Assembly (NCBI GenBank): GCA_035573855.1
Contig: DATLZU010000034.1
Coordinates: 1-64,000, forward strand
DNA length: 64,000 nucleotides
From: DATLZU01 sp035573855
GTDB taxonomy: Bacteria; Nitrospirota; Nitrospiria; Nitrospirales; Nitrospiraceae
Direction: 5' to 3'
The position numbers were made by a program, and so were the translations under genes. Below the pieces are notes generated by a model, which worked only from the letters and a program-made list of their open reading frames with translations, did no database searches and was not told the DNA's origin. Below are positions 1-8,773 of the stretch, piece by piece (within the stretch, counting starts at the first letter, position 1; every line of letters starts with the position of its first letter).

Positions 1-1
1 G

Positions 2-364
2 GACGAGTTCTACATTGACCGCGACATGGCGCGACACGCCGTCGAAACAAGGGGGATGTTCAACATGATCCACACGGCCTCGGTGGTCAAAGTGGATCTC
101 ATTGTACGAAAGGACACCGAGTACCGGCGTACAGAGTTCGCCCGCAGAAGGTGGGTCGCAGTGGAAGGCCAAGAGGTGTGCATCGTGGCGCCGGAGGACT
201 TGATTCTTTCCAAACTGGAGTGGGCCAAGGACAGCCGATCCGAGCGGCAGCTTGAGGATGTCCGCAACCTGCTGCTGAGCGTTCCGGACCTCGACAAAGA
301 CTATTTGGTGCAATGGGCCGATCGGCTAGGCGTAGGCGCCCTGTATCGTGAGGTCTGTTCATGA
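2..364 (+). CDS. Nucleotidyltransferase-fold hypothetical protein, C-terminal part
   Basis: The gene runs in from before the window. The open frame already reads DEFYIDRDMARHAVETRG at the left edge, so the true start is missing. The visible part (FNMIHTASVVKVDLIV, then FARRRWV and PEDLILSKLEWAKDS) resembles the C-terminal half of a widespread bacterial family with a nucleotidyltransferase-like fold that is usually followed by a small partner gene. Its last bases overlap the next start codon (ATGA), so the two are translationally coupled. I recognise the family only in general terms. A role as one half of a toxin-antitoxin-like pair is inference from its place in a defence island. Confidence 0.6.
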   Translation, partial: DEFYIDRDMARHAVETRGMFNMIHTASVVKVDLIVRKDTEYRRTEFARRRWVAVEGQEVCIVAPEDLILSKLEWAKDSRSERQLEDVRNLLLSVPDLDKDYLVQWADRLGVGALYREVCS

Positions 365-681
365 CCGACACGGCACCGGAGATCGAGCAGCGGTTTCGGG
401 CGATGTTGCTGGCCCGTTCGGGCGAGGAACGGCTCAAGATGGGTTGTTCCATGCACCAGGCTGCGCAACGGCTGGTGCGGGCGTCGGTGCTGGCCCGAAA
501 TCCGCAGGCGACGCCTGCCGAGGTGCGGCGGGCGCTCGTGCTGCGGTTCTATGGGCGGGATCTCAATCCCGACCAGCTCCGCGCGGTCTTGGCCGTGGTG
601 GAGGGCGAGGACCGAGGAGGATTCAGGCAAAGGGCGGGCCGAGCAGATTCAAAGGACTCCAGCGCCAGCGGTTTGGATTGA
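361..681 (+). CDS. Small hypothetical partner of the upstream nucleotidyltransferase-like gene
   Basis: This 106-residue soluble protein starts inside the stop codon of the preceding gene (ATGA overlap). The core SGEERLKMGCSMHQAAQRL followed by LVLRFYGRDLNPDQLRAVL resembles short proteins that commonly accompany that nucleotidyltransferase-like family. The tail after about residue 85 is Arg/Ser/Asp-rich and looks unlike a folded domain, so the end may be eroded. No catalytic motif is visible. The function is unknown, and only the pairing is supported. Confidence 0.55.
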   Translation: MTDTAPEIEQRFRAMLLARSGEERLKMGCSMHQAAQRLVRASVLARNPQATPAEVRRALVLRFYGRDLNPDQLRAVLAVVEGEDRGGFRQRAGRADSKDSSASGLD

Positions 682-771
682 TCGTGTTCGGTTCCAAAGA
701 AGGTGATACCGGGCGAACATGGTTGTCGGAGAATAGCTCTCTGGTTTTCCAGAGGAGAAGGTGAGGGGAGC

Positions 772-1005
772 GTGGTGGCGGACAATCAATTCAAGGGATG
801 GTTTCAACAGGTCACTGGGTATGCGCCCTTTCCGTTCCAGGCCCGCTTCGCCTGCGGGGAGGCCTTGCCCCAATTGGTGCCTGTGCCGACGGGCTTGGGC
901 AAGACGGCCATGGCGGTCCTGGCGTGGCTGTGGCGGCGACGAGAACGGGACGACTTCGACAGCCCGCACCTGCGCATGAGGTTGGAAGATGATGCCGGAA
1001 TATGA
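772..1005 (+). pseudogene. N-terminal remnant of a second cas3 helicase
   Basis: A GTG start preceded by the purine-rich GAGGAGAAGGTGAGGGG opens a frame whose first 50 residues match the start of a type I-G Cas3. FKGWFQQVTGYAPFPFQARF is followed by PQLVPVPTGLGKTAMAVLAWLW, which contains a complete Walker A motif. The frame then collapses after about 77 residues. No DEAH, SAT or HD motif follows in any frame. The intact cas3 downstream begins differently (ETFFKTLWEYEPFPWQ, LPTAAGKT), so this is a diverged paralogue rather than a recent duplication. It is most simply the scar of a replaced or deleted CRISPR-Cas operon. Confidence 0.6.
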
Positions 1006-1276
1006 GTCACGGCCGGCGGACAGCGACGGGTGCCTGACGACGTTCGAAGGCGCCTGCCGGGAACAACTCCATCGCTGGGCGCAATTGCTGTTGGAAGACA
1101 TCCTCAAGGCTCTGGAGGAGATGGAAGACCTTTCTCGGCAGTTGTGGGCGGCGCCTGCCAGACGTCCTGGCGAATCTGCGCGTGGTGCAACGGTCAACGA
1201 CCCGTCACTTGGGGAGAGCCACTGGCGGCACCTGGCCGCAATTGTAAAAGTGCGCGAGAGGGCCGTGCTGGAGTGA
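989..1276 (+). CDS. Hypothetical ORF in the decayed region upstream of csb1
   Basis: This 95-residue frame overlaps the end of the cas3 remnant in another frame. It contains a plausible helical stretch (EQLHRWAQLLLEDILKALEE) and then an Ala/Arg-rich tail. I recognise no family. It may be the frame-shifted continuation of some deleted gene or a chance frame. There is no convincing ribosome-binding site. The rest of the interval between the partner gene and csb1 shows no other credible gene. Confidence 0.2.
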   Translation: MMPEYESRPADSDGCLTTFEGACREQLHRWAQLLLEDILKALEEMEDLSRQLWAAPARRPGESARGATVNDPSLGESHWRHLAAIVKVRERAVLE

Positions 1277-1328
1277 TTGTGATTGGGCAGGCTTTCATCA
1301 TTTTGGTGTAACAAAGGAGGACCAGTCC

Positions 1329-2582
1329 ATGAGTGAGGCGCTGTCATTGGAGAAATTGCAACAAGCTGTGCGTGGTTCAGCAGCAGCTTTTCGCTGTAGG
1401 AGGCGGATCCAGCCAGCAGGAGGCCAAGGCGACAAAGTTTTTCCTCCGACGTTCGCCGGTGCAGTCTATGCAGTCGAACAGCGGCGTGTTCTTGGGCGTG
1501 AGCAGCCTGTCACGTGTGTGTTGCTTGACAGTGTCCAGAGTCAGGCCAATCGGATGGAGCTGGCATTGCAGGAAGCGCTGGATGCGGGGAAAATCGAACT
1601 CCCTGTCTTGGTGGTGGACTTTACTGAGTATGGACCCTCCGGCGATGTCGAAGCCGACGAACAAGCAGGAAAGCTCATCGACGCTATTGGTAAGATTACC
1701 AGTCTTCAGGTACCGCACCGGATTGCTGATGCCATTTTACGGGATAGTCAAGTCGATGGAATAGCCTTTCGCAAATCAGAAAAGGGAAAAGCTCTCAACA
1801 CTGTCAGCCTTGCTAATGCGACACCGTTGTTCGAATTGTGTCCGACGGCATTGTTGTTCGGCATGTGGGATTCCACTGGCCCTAAGGGTGGTCTCGGCCC
1901 GAAGTTCGAGAGAGCCATAGTCTCTGAGATCGTTGGTATTGACGCTCACGTTGGCGATCTTCTCAGGGGTGTGCGGAAGGATCCATTTGAAGCAAGCAAT
2001 AAAGTTCCGATCATCAAAAACAGCGCTTTTGATTGGAAGGTTTCAGATGATCCTAAAGAAAAAGGGGTCGTCGCCCCGTCTGCCGTCAATCACAGCAGTG
2101 TGCCCTTTCCGAAAGTCCGTGATCGCAAGACAGAAGAGAATCATTACGCTGGCGTGACCATCGAATATGCTGAGCAAGTCACCACCCTCTCGCTAATTTG
2201 CCTGCGGCGGCTTCGCTTCCCACTCAATGGCAAAGTAGATCCTGAGGTTGATGCGGCTGCTCGCACAGTCCTCGCCTCGCTGGGGTTGTGCGCCGCGACC
2301 CTTGCGTTTGAATCCGGGATGGGGCTGCGTTCCCGTTGCCTGCTCTGGCCTGAGGGTCCCATGGAGTGGGAACTGCTCGACAAACCAGGACACCCTCCTG
2401 CCCGATATTGTCTGACGAGCGAGGACGCAGTTAGCATCCTCAAGCAAGCAACTGAAATCGCAAAGCAGAAAGGCTTGCCATGGAGAAAAGACCCGCTTCC
2501 ATCATTGAAGCCCTCACCTGAGTTGCTGAAACTGGTGCGCCTTAGCCAGATCGAGGCAACAAAGCAAACAGCGGAGGCGTGA
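1329..2582 (+). CDS. csb1: Type I-G Cas7 backbone protein Csb1
   Basis: Csb1 (GSU0053 family) is the Cas7-type backbone that polymerises along crRNA in the type I-G Cascade complex. The 417 residues show typical family features: AAFRCRRRIQPAGGQGDKVFPPTFAG near the start in two adjoining blocks, then CVLLDSVQSQANRMELAL, and ALLFGMWDSTGPKGGLG around residues 170-190. The start is preceded by a strong AAAGGAGG. The gene begins the interference operon, and the next start lies one base after its stop. It looks intact. Confidence 0.93.
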   Translation: MSEALSLEKLQQAVRGSAAAFRCRRRIQPAGGQGDKVFPPTFAGAVYAVEQRRVLGREQPVTCVLLDSVQSQANRMELALQEALDAGKIELPVLVVDFTEYGPSGDVEADEQAGKLIDAIGKITSLQVPHRIADAILRDSQVDGIAFRKSEKGKALNTVSLANATPLFELCPTALLFGMWDSTGPKGGLGPKFERAIVSEIVGIDAHVGDLLRGVRKDPFEASNKVPIIKNSAFDWKVSDDPKEKGVVAPSAVNHSSVPFPKVRDRKTEENHYAGVTIEYAEQVTTLSLICLRRLRFPLNGKVDPEVDAAARTVLASLGLCAATLAFESGMGLRSRCLLWPEGPMEWELLDKPGHPPARYCLTSEDAVSILKQATEIAKQKGLPWRKDPLPSLKPSPELLKLVRLSQIEATKQTAEA

Positions 2583-2583
2583 C

Positions 2584-4161
2584 ATGCTCGCGCTGGGTAT
2601 TCGCTATTTGAATGGGTTTTCGGCGGCGGCTGAGTTCGATAACCGCGAACGAGCCGAGTGGCCGCCCCACCCTGGTCGTATCTTCATGGCCATGGCCGCG
2701 GCTCATTTTCAGACCGGGGCGGATCCGACGGAGCGACAAGCGCTCGAATGGCTGGAGATGGAGCCGCCTCCGGAAATGAAGGTTCCGGAAGAGGTGCAAC
2801 GAGCGGTGGTCACCCATTATGTTCCTGTGAACGATAAGGCTGGACCCTCATCTGCAATGCTCCAATCTGCTCCACTCACACGCGCCCGTCAGCCCCGCAC
2901 GTTTGCCCGTGCGTGGTTGGAGGAGGACACCGTCTTTCTCATATGGCCTGGTGTTGAGCCTGGGGAGCCGATACTGACTGCGTTAAAATCCCTATGCGGC
3001 AAGGTCACTCGCATTGGGCACTCCTCTTCGCTTGTGCAGATGTGGGTTGCAAGGCCAGAGGAGGTGGGTGAATCAAACTGGGTACCAGATGAAGATCGGG
3101 CTGTTATCTGCCTGCGTGTGGCTGTGCCAGGCACGCTCGAAAGGCTCGAATTCCTCTACAACGGGCAAGCCGTCGAAAATTACTGTTCTCTCAAAGTGGC
3201 CGCGGAAGACGATTCCGATAAAAAGGCGCAGAAGTTAGCAAAGAAAAGACTGAAAGAGGAATTTCTCAATGGACCACCCCGACAGGATCGCCCTCGCCTC
3301 ACTATCACCCAAGGGTACGCCAGGCCAAAGCAGCTAGGAGAAGCTGCCGCAGCGCCGGGAACTGTTTTCGATCCATATTTGCTTGTGCTGAAGCTTGAAC
3401 CAGAAAATTCGCCCTACCGGTATCTCGACCTCCCCTGTGTGTTTGCCTTGATCCAACGGTGGCGAGATGCGCTCTTGAGTCACAGCAACGGTCTGCCTGA
3501 AACGGTTCGTCAGATATTAAGTGGACACGATTCAAATGGCGCCGTATTGCAGGCGCCGCATCTTGCATTTCTTCCTTTGGCATTTGTTGGGCACGAGCAT
3601 GCAGACGGGCACTTGATGGGATTGGGATTGATCTTTCCTGCTAAGCTTTCCCGGGATGATCGCCGTGGAATTCTACAAGCGGCGAGCCAAGTCAGGCACC
3701 TTAAACTCGGACGTCTGGGGGTTTGGCGATTGGAAGCAGAAACGCGCGAGGGTGTTCCCTTTACCCTCAGCCCTGCCACATGGACGGCCCATCCAAATGG
3801 CCACAAGCGTTGGGCTACAGTTACTCCCATTGTGTATGATCGCCATCCTAAATCTACTGATAAAGCGACCTATGTGGCTGAAGTTGCTGACATGATTCGC
3901 CAGGCTTGTACTCGCATTGGATTGCCGGAACCACGAGAGGTCATTGTGACACCGGTCTCCGCACACCTAGGCGTTCCTCCCGCTCATCTGTTCCCCCATC
4001 TGCGTCGCAAGGATGACAGCCTGCGGCGTCATACTCACGCCATTCTTGTGTTCGACCGGCCAGTGCGTGGCCCGGTCCTTCTTGGGGCAGGCCGCTACCG
4101 CGGTTACGGTTGTTGCCGTCCCATGTTCGAAGCGGTTTCGGAGGTTCAGGAAGATGAGTGA
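2584..4161 (+). CDS. csb2: Type I-G Cas5-Cas6 fusion protein Csb2
   Basis: Csb2 (GSU0054 family) combines a Cas5-like N-terminal half, which caps the crRNA 5' handle, with a Cas6-like C-terminal half expected to process pre-crRNA. The N-terminus (ALGIRYLNGFSAAAE, then WPPHPGRIFMAMAAAHF) is characteristic of the family. Near residue 500 a glycine-rich loop, LLGAGRYRGYGCCRP, fits a RAMP/Cas6 fold. The 525-residue length is normal. The gene sits one base after csb1 and overlaps the start of cas3 by eight bases, so the genes should be translated together. Confidence 0.9.
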   Translation: MLALGIRYLNGFSAAAEFDNRERAEWPPHPGRIFMAMAAAHFQTGADPTERQALEWLEMEPPPEMKVPEEVQRAVVTHYVPVNDKAGPSSAMLQSAPLTRARQPRTFARAWLEEDTVFLIWPGVEPGEPILTALKSLCGKVTRIGHSSSLVQMWVARPEEVGESNWVPDEDRAVICLRVAVPGTLERLEFLYNGQAVENYCSLKVAAEDDSDKKAQKLAKKRLKEEFLNGPPRQDRPRLTITQGYARPKQLGEAAAAPGTVFDPYLLVLKLEPENSPYRYLDLPCVFALIQRWRDALLSHSNGLPETVRQILSGHDSNGAVLQAPHLAFLPLAFVGHEHADGHLMGLGLIFPAKLSRDDRRGILQAASQVRHLKLGRLGVWRLEAETREGVPFTLSPATWTAHPNGHKRWATVTPIVYDRHPKSTDKATYVAEVADMIRQACTRIGLPEPREVIVTPVSAHLGVPPAHLFPHLRRKDDSLRRHTHAILVFDRPVRGPVLLGAGRYRGYGCCRPMFEAVSEVQEDE

Positions 4162-7093
4162 TCCGTTTCCGGATTTCGAGACGTTTTTTAAGACCCTATG
4201 GGAATATGAACCATTTCCGTGGCAAACCATGCTTGCCGAACGGGTCGCAAAAGATGGCTGGCCTCAGGTGCTGGACCTTCCCACAGCGGCAGGCAAGACG
4301 GCCTGTATGGACATTGCCGTGTATGCGCTCGCCTGCCAGCACGATGTGCCGGTTGAGCGGCGCACTGCCCCGCGCCGGATCTGGTTCGTCGTAGATCGCC
4401 GGATTGTCGTGGACGAAGCCTATGCCCGAGCGGAGCGCATGGCTAGGAAGTTAAGGCAGGCCGACGAAGGCCCGCTCAAAGAAGTGGCGCATCGTCTCAG
4501 GCAGATCAGCGGGACAGACCGTCCGCTGGCCGTTGCGCGGTTGCGGGGTGGGATGCTCAGTGACGACGGTTGGGCACGCTTGCCGTCTCAACCCGCTGTG
4601 GTCACATCAACCGTTGATCAGTTGGGGTCTAGGATACTCTTTCGCGGCTATGGCCGGAGCGATCTAACAGCCTCGATCTTTGCCGGGCTCACAGCCCATG
4701 ACAGTCTCATCCTGCTTGACGAGGCACATTGCTCTGTACCGTTTCTCCAAACGATGCAGAGCATCGAACGGTATCGAGGAGAACAATGGGCAGAGCGGCC
4801 CATCCGAACGCCGTTCGCCTTTGTCACTCTTTCGGCAACGCCTCCTTCTCATATACCGGCTGGTGCGATTTTCCCGGGAGGTGAACGCGAAAGGGCTCTT
4901 AATCATCCAACCCTCCAAGCCCGCCTGCATGCTGCCAAACCGGCTGAGTTGGTGGAAGCGAGGGCGGCCCGTGGCAATGGGACCGACCCGCTGGTGGAGG
5001 AAGCGGTTTCCCGTGCGGACGGCTATCTCCAAGACGGGAGGATTCGCATTGCGGTGATCGTGAACCGTGTCCACACGGCTGAAGAGATTGCACTGAAATT
5101 TCGGGACCAAGTAGAAGGCAAGGCTCATGTCGTGCTGCTTACCGGTCGCATCCGTCCGTATGAACGAGACGGTCTGGTGGCCCAATGGGAGAGGTTTTTA
5201 CGAGCGGCATCTCCGGAGAAGCCCGACAAGCCAATCGTGCTGGTATCAACCCAATGTGTCGAGGTGGGGGCGGATTTCAGCTTCGATGCGCTCATTACCG
5301 AATGTGCCAGCCTCGACGCATTACGCCAGCGCTTTGGACGACTCAATCGGATGGGACAGACCGATGAGTCTCCGGCGACGATTCTCATTCGCGACAAGGA
5401 TGAGGAGAATGATGAAGATCGAATCTACGGCAAAGCGATGGCAGAAACATGGCGACTTCTCAATGACAAGGCCAATACCGTGGGAGGTGGAAAGAAGGGC
5501 AAGAGAATTATCGACTTCGGATTTGAGACGCTCAAAACCGCCTTGGGCGATGTGGAGGATCTGTCTTCCTATCTTGCGCCTCAACCCGACGCACCCATAC
5601 TGCTTCCCGCGCACCTCGATCTCCTGTGCCAGACGAGCCAGACGCCGCATCCAGAGCCGGACATTCAGCTATTTTTGCACGGGAAAGAGCGAGGTACCCC
5701 TGAAGTCCAGGTGCTCTGGCGTGCTGACCTTGGTACAAAGGAACCCACTCGCTGGGTGGAAATCGTCTCGCTGTGCCCTCCTGTCAGCGGTGAAATGCTC
5801 TCTGTGCCGCTCTATCGCCTACGCCGGTGGTTGGCGCAATCTGAGGAAGTCGGTGATGATGCTGATCTGGAAGGGGAACGTCCGTTAGAAGAAGACATGC
5901 CCGATCGCATTCGTCCGTGCCTCCTCTGGCGCGGCCGAACGCACTCGGCGCTCGTCCGCAGCGCCTCCGACATACGCCCAAACGACGTTGTGATCACGCC
6001 GGCAGAATACGGCATTGCCGGCCTTGGTCAGTCGGTGGGTTCGGAAGCAATGGGCAAGGATATGCTTGATTTGTGGGAACCAGCACGGCAGAAGGCTGGA
6101 CATCCGCCTGCACTTCGGCTGAATCACGCGGTCTTGGAGCCCTGGTTGGAAGATTGTCCTCCTTTGCGGGAATTGCTCGACCTTGCTGAAGCGCCCGACT
6201 GGGAACGTGATGCTGTGCAGAAGGCCATAGACGCGGTGTTGGAGCATAGGCCTGAAGATGATGGCCTGCCAGGGCTCCCTCATTGGATTGCTGGCTTGCT
6301 TAAGGCCGTGCGCAACGGACGCTTCGAGTGCCATCCCGGAGGGGGGATTGTTGCACGAGCGAGGCCAAGTAGCCGGAATATCCAGGAACTCGATCCTTTT
6401 GCCGATGAGGACGATCTGACTTCTGCCGTGACGCCCGCCGGGCAACGGGAGGTGTCGTTGGACATCCATAGTGCGTCGGTCAAGTGGGCGGTGGGCAAAC
6501 TGGCAACCCGCTGCTTGCCACAAGAAGTCATAGAGCCGGAAAGGCTGGCCGCCTATTGGCATGATGTAGGGAAACTGGATGAGCGTTTCCAGTTCGTCTT
6601 GCGACAAGGCAACGAGCTTGCTGTTGCCGAAGAACCGTTGGCTAAGTCGGCTGACGTTCCGAGGTCAGCAGCCAGACGCCGTGAAATTCGAGAGGCCAGT
6701 AGGCTTCCCGATAATTTTCGGCACGAGATGCTTTCAGCGCAGCTTGCTCAACAGTTTGCGAATATTTCAGATGATACCCGAGACCTGGTTCTGCATCTAA
6801 TTGCCAGCCACCACGGGTATGCGCGTCCATTCGCACCCGTTAGCATTGACCCGACTCCGCCATCGATATGCGGCCAGTTGGGTGAATATGCCATCAAGCT
6901 TTCTGCTGAAGATCGAGCCAAGCTTGTTCCTGCCCATCGTGCGGACTCTGGGGTCGCTGAACGTTTCTGGCGACTCACCCGCCGATATGGGTGGTGGGGG
7001 CTGGCCTATTTAGAAGCGATCCTGCGTCTCGGAGATTGGTACGGCAGCGTGTTCATCATGACCGGGAGCCAAAGTGAGGAAACAGCCAAATGA
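4154..7093 (+). CDS. cas3: Cas3 helicase-nuclease, type I-G, C-terminal HD domain
   Basis: Cas3 unwinds and degrades target DNA recruited by Cascade. I chose ATG 4154 (MSDPFPDFETFF) rather than an upstream in-frame ATG that would overlap csb2 by about 150 bases. Superfamily 2 helicase motifs appear in order: Walker A LPTAAGKT (residues 42-49), LLDEAHCS (about 190), LSATPPS (about 225), and the late motif LRQRFGRLNRMG (about 390). The HD nuclease follows the helicase, with YWHDVGKLDERF (His802-Asp803) and SHHGYARP (about 885). This order is typical of type I-G and opposite to most Cas3 proteins. It has 979 residues and all motifs are intact. Confidence 0.93.
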   Translation: MSDPFPDFETFFKTLWEYEPFPWQTMLAERVAKDGWPQVLDLPTAAGKTACMDIAVYALACQHDVPVERRTAPRRIWFVVDRRIVVDEAYARAERMARKLRQADEGPLKEVAHRLRQISGTDRPLAVARLRGGMLSDDGWARLPSQPAVVTSTVDQLGSRILFRGYGRSDLTASIFAGLTAHDSLILLDEAHCSVPFLQTMQSIERYRGEQWAERPIRTPFAFVTLSATPPSHIPAGAIFPGGERERALNHPTLQARLHAAKPAELVEARAARGNGTDPLVEEAVSRADGYLQDGRIRIAVIVNRVHTAEEIALKFRDQVEGKAHVVLLTGRIRPYERDGLVAQWERFLRAASPEKPDKPIVLVSTQCVEVGADFSFDALITECASLDALRQRFGRLNRMGQTDESPATILIRDKDEENDEDRIYGKAMAETWRLLNDKANTVGGGKKGKRIIDFGFETLKTALGDVEDLSSYLAPQPDAPILLPAHLDLLCQTSQTPHPEPDIQLFLHGKERGTPEVQVLWRADLGTKEPTRWVEIVSLCPPVSGEMLSVPLYRLRRWLAQSEEVGDDADLEGERPLEEDMPDRIRPCLLWRGRTHSALVRSASDIRPNDVVITPAEYGIAGLGQSVGSEAMGKDMLDLWEPARQKAGHPPALRLNHAVLEPWLEDCPPLRELLDLAEAPDWERDAVQKAIDAVLEHRPEDDGLPGLPHWIAGLLKAVRNGRFECHPGGGIVARARPSSRNIQELDPFADEDDLTSAVTPAGQREVSLDIHSASVKWAVGKLATRCLPQEVIEPERLAAYWHDVGKLDERFQFVLRQGNELAVAEEPLAKSADVPRSAARRREIREASRLPDNFRHEMLSAQLAQQFANISDDTRDLVLHLIASHHGYARPFAPVSIDPTPPSICGQLGEYAIKLSAEDRAKLVPAHRADSGVAERFWRLTRRYGWWGLAYLEAILRLGDWYGSVFIMTGSQSEETAK

Positions 7094-8223
7094 ATGCGCA
7101 TTTGGAGTTGCCAGCACTAGACGGAGCTAACCCACTAGGGTTCCTCGCGGCCCTCGGAACCTTGGCGACACTCCATAAAGTTGGCCAAACACATGCCAGG
7201 CTGAGATGGCGACGGACCGTGAGGTGGACGCCGGTGTTGGAGGGGATTTCCGCTGAAGACCCAAAGCAATTGAGCGACGTGCTGGCGCAGGCCTTACGCG
7301 GGACGCCGGTGGCCAGTGAGGCGGAAGAAAAAAGGAAAGCAGCGCAAGAAGAGTTCGATAAAGCCAAGACGGCGCTTAAAAACAAAAGAGATGAAATCAA
7401 GAAACGCCGTCTGCGCGGAGATGAGCGGAAGAAGGCGATCGAAACAGAGATCGAACCGCTTAAAGAAGCTCTCTCACAGAAACGTCGGGCATGGCTCGAT
7501 GCCTTGAAAGATGCGGTTCCACGCCCAGAGCTTGCTCTCGGCAAACATCTGGACTGCACAGGAGAAGAGTTTCGTGAGCACTCTCAAAACTTTCTCGAAA
7601 GCGCCAATCATACTGATCGTGAGTCACTTGACCTGCTGGCGAGTTTTGCTTCTGATGCTTGCACCAAAAACGAGTCAAACCGCATAGAGGCAACACCGTT
7701 CTGTTTCATTACTGGCTCGGGCCACCAGTATTTTTTAGACACTGTACGCGAACTTATTGAGAAAGTTACACGGGAACGGGTACACGCGGCACTATTCGAG
7801 CCATGGACCTATCAAGAAGAAACACTTTCCATGAGGTGGGATCCGGTCGAGGATCGTCGTTATGCCCTCATGGACCGTGACCCGACTGCTAGTGATAATA
7901 AACCCCGCACGGTGTGGATGGCCAATCTTCTTGCATATCGTGGCCTTGTCTTTTTCTCATCGGCTCCGACAACAAAGGGGCTGGGTACTACATCGTGGAG
8001 TCATATCAATGGCGAACTCTCCTCCACGTGGCCTCTTTGGGAAGCTCCCCTTGGTCTAGACACAATCCGCGCTCTTCTGCAGGTTCCTGACCTCTGCTTG
8101 GACAGACTAAATAAATCAGTCCTTCAAGCGCTTGGAATCGTGGCCGTGTTTCGTGCACGACGGATTAAGGTTGGCGAGGGAGCCAACTTCAAGCTTAACT
8201 TCAGCCAAGCAAAGGCTTTATGA
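7090..8223 (+). CDS. csx17: Type I-G Cascade large-subunit candidate (short Csx17/Cas8-like)
   Basis: This gene starts in the last codon of cas3 (ATGA overlap) and completes the operon, in the place where type I-G loci encode the large subunit Csx17/Cas8g or the related Cas3-extension family. The N-terminus LPALDGANPLGFLAALGTLATL matches that style of protein. Residues 77-137 are extremely rich in Lys, Glu and Arg and predict a long coiled coil, which is unusual. At 377 residues it is short compared with the larger Csx17 proteins I know of. The family call is mainly from position and the N-terminal motif. The large-subunit role is inference. Confidence 0.7.
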   Translation: MNAHLELPALDGANPLGFLAALGTLATLHKVGQTHARLRWRRTVRWTPVLEGISAEDPKQLSDVLAQALRGTPVASEAEEKRKAAQEEFDKAKTALKNKRDEIKKRRLRGDERKKAIETEIEPLKEALSQKRRAWLDALKDAVPRPELALGKHLDCTGEEFREHSQNFLESANHTDRESLDLLASFASDACTKNESNRIEATPFCFITGSGHQYFLDTVRELIEKVTRERVHAALFEPWTYQEETLSMRWDPVEDRRYALMDRDPTASDNKPRTVWMANLLAYRGLVFFSSAPTTKGLGTTSWSHINGELSSTWPLWEAPLGLDTIRALLQVPDLCLDRLNKSVLQALGIVAVFRARRIKVGEGANFKLNFSQAKAL

Positions 8224-8259
8224 ACCGGGACCCGTGCTGTAAGTTTTGGCCACTCTGCC

Positions 8260-8302
8260 CACTTCGGCTTGGGGCAGTTCATGCCGGTGGGGAAGCGTGA
8301 GG
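8260..8302 (+). repeat. Interspersed direct repeat, copy 1
   Basis: CACTTCGGCTTGGGGCAGTT followed by CATGCCGGTGGG and GAAGCGTGAGG recurs 923 bases downstream after the HEPN gene. The 32-base core has two differences, and the GAAGCGTGAGG block is displaced by about 20 bases in the other copy. The two copies bracket the MNT-HEPN gene pair. Confidence 0.7.
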
Positions 8303-8440
8303 CGCGAGAGGGCAGGGGTAAAGCGCGATGCGACCGTCGAGAAAAATGAATGTGAAGTGTGAAATGATGCGGCGGCATTCAGAGCTGGGACCGTTCAGAC
8401 CGTGAGTGAGGGCTAGAGGAGATCAACAGGAGGCGGTGCA

Positions 8441-8773
8441 ATGGGGACGACGACTGGGGGCGTGGTGACACAGGCAGCCTTGAAGGCGATTGCGGACCGA
8501 TTGCGCGACCGATATGGCGCGGAACGGGTGCTGGTGTATGGATCAGTCGCGCGCGGTGAGCCGACTGAGCACAGCGATATTGACCTGTTGGTAGTCGCCC
8601 CGACCAAGGAACGGTTTTATGAACGCATGGGGTCGATGCTGGCTCTCGTGAGAGACATCAGCCATGGGATGCCTCTTGCGCCGATTGTGCTGACGCCGGA
8701 GGAGTTGGCGACCCGTCTGGCGCGTGGGGATCAGTTTGTGGCGGAGATTGTTCGAACGGGGGTGGATCTGTGA
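8441..8773 (+). CDS. MNT-type minimal nucleotidyltransferase (antitoxin-like)
   Basis: This 110-residue protein has the minimal nucleotidyltransferase signature YGSVARG followed by HSDIDLLVV, with Gly34-Ser35 and the acidic pair Asp46/Asp48. The ribosome-binding site AGGAGG is well placed. Its last bases overlap the HEPN gene start. In MntA-HepT systems such enzymes modify and neutralise the HEPN RNase. That specific role is inferred from pairing and location between the CRISPR interference and adaptation modules. Confidence 0.82.
   Translation: MGTTTGGVVTQAALKAIADRLRDRYGAERVLVYGSVARGEPTEHSDIDLLVVAPTKERFYERMGSMLALVRDISHGMPLAPIVLTPEELATRLARGDQFVAEIVRTGVDL

Noticed and set aside
4013..4153. 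Upstream ATG for cas3
   Set aside because: The added residues lie wholly within csb2. ATG 4154 gives a family-like N-terminus and a short coupling overlap.
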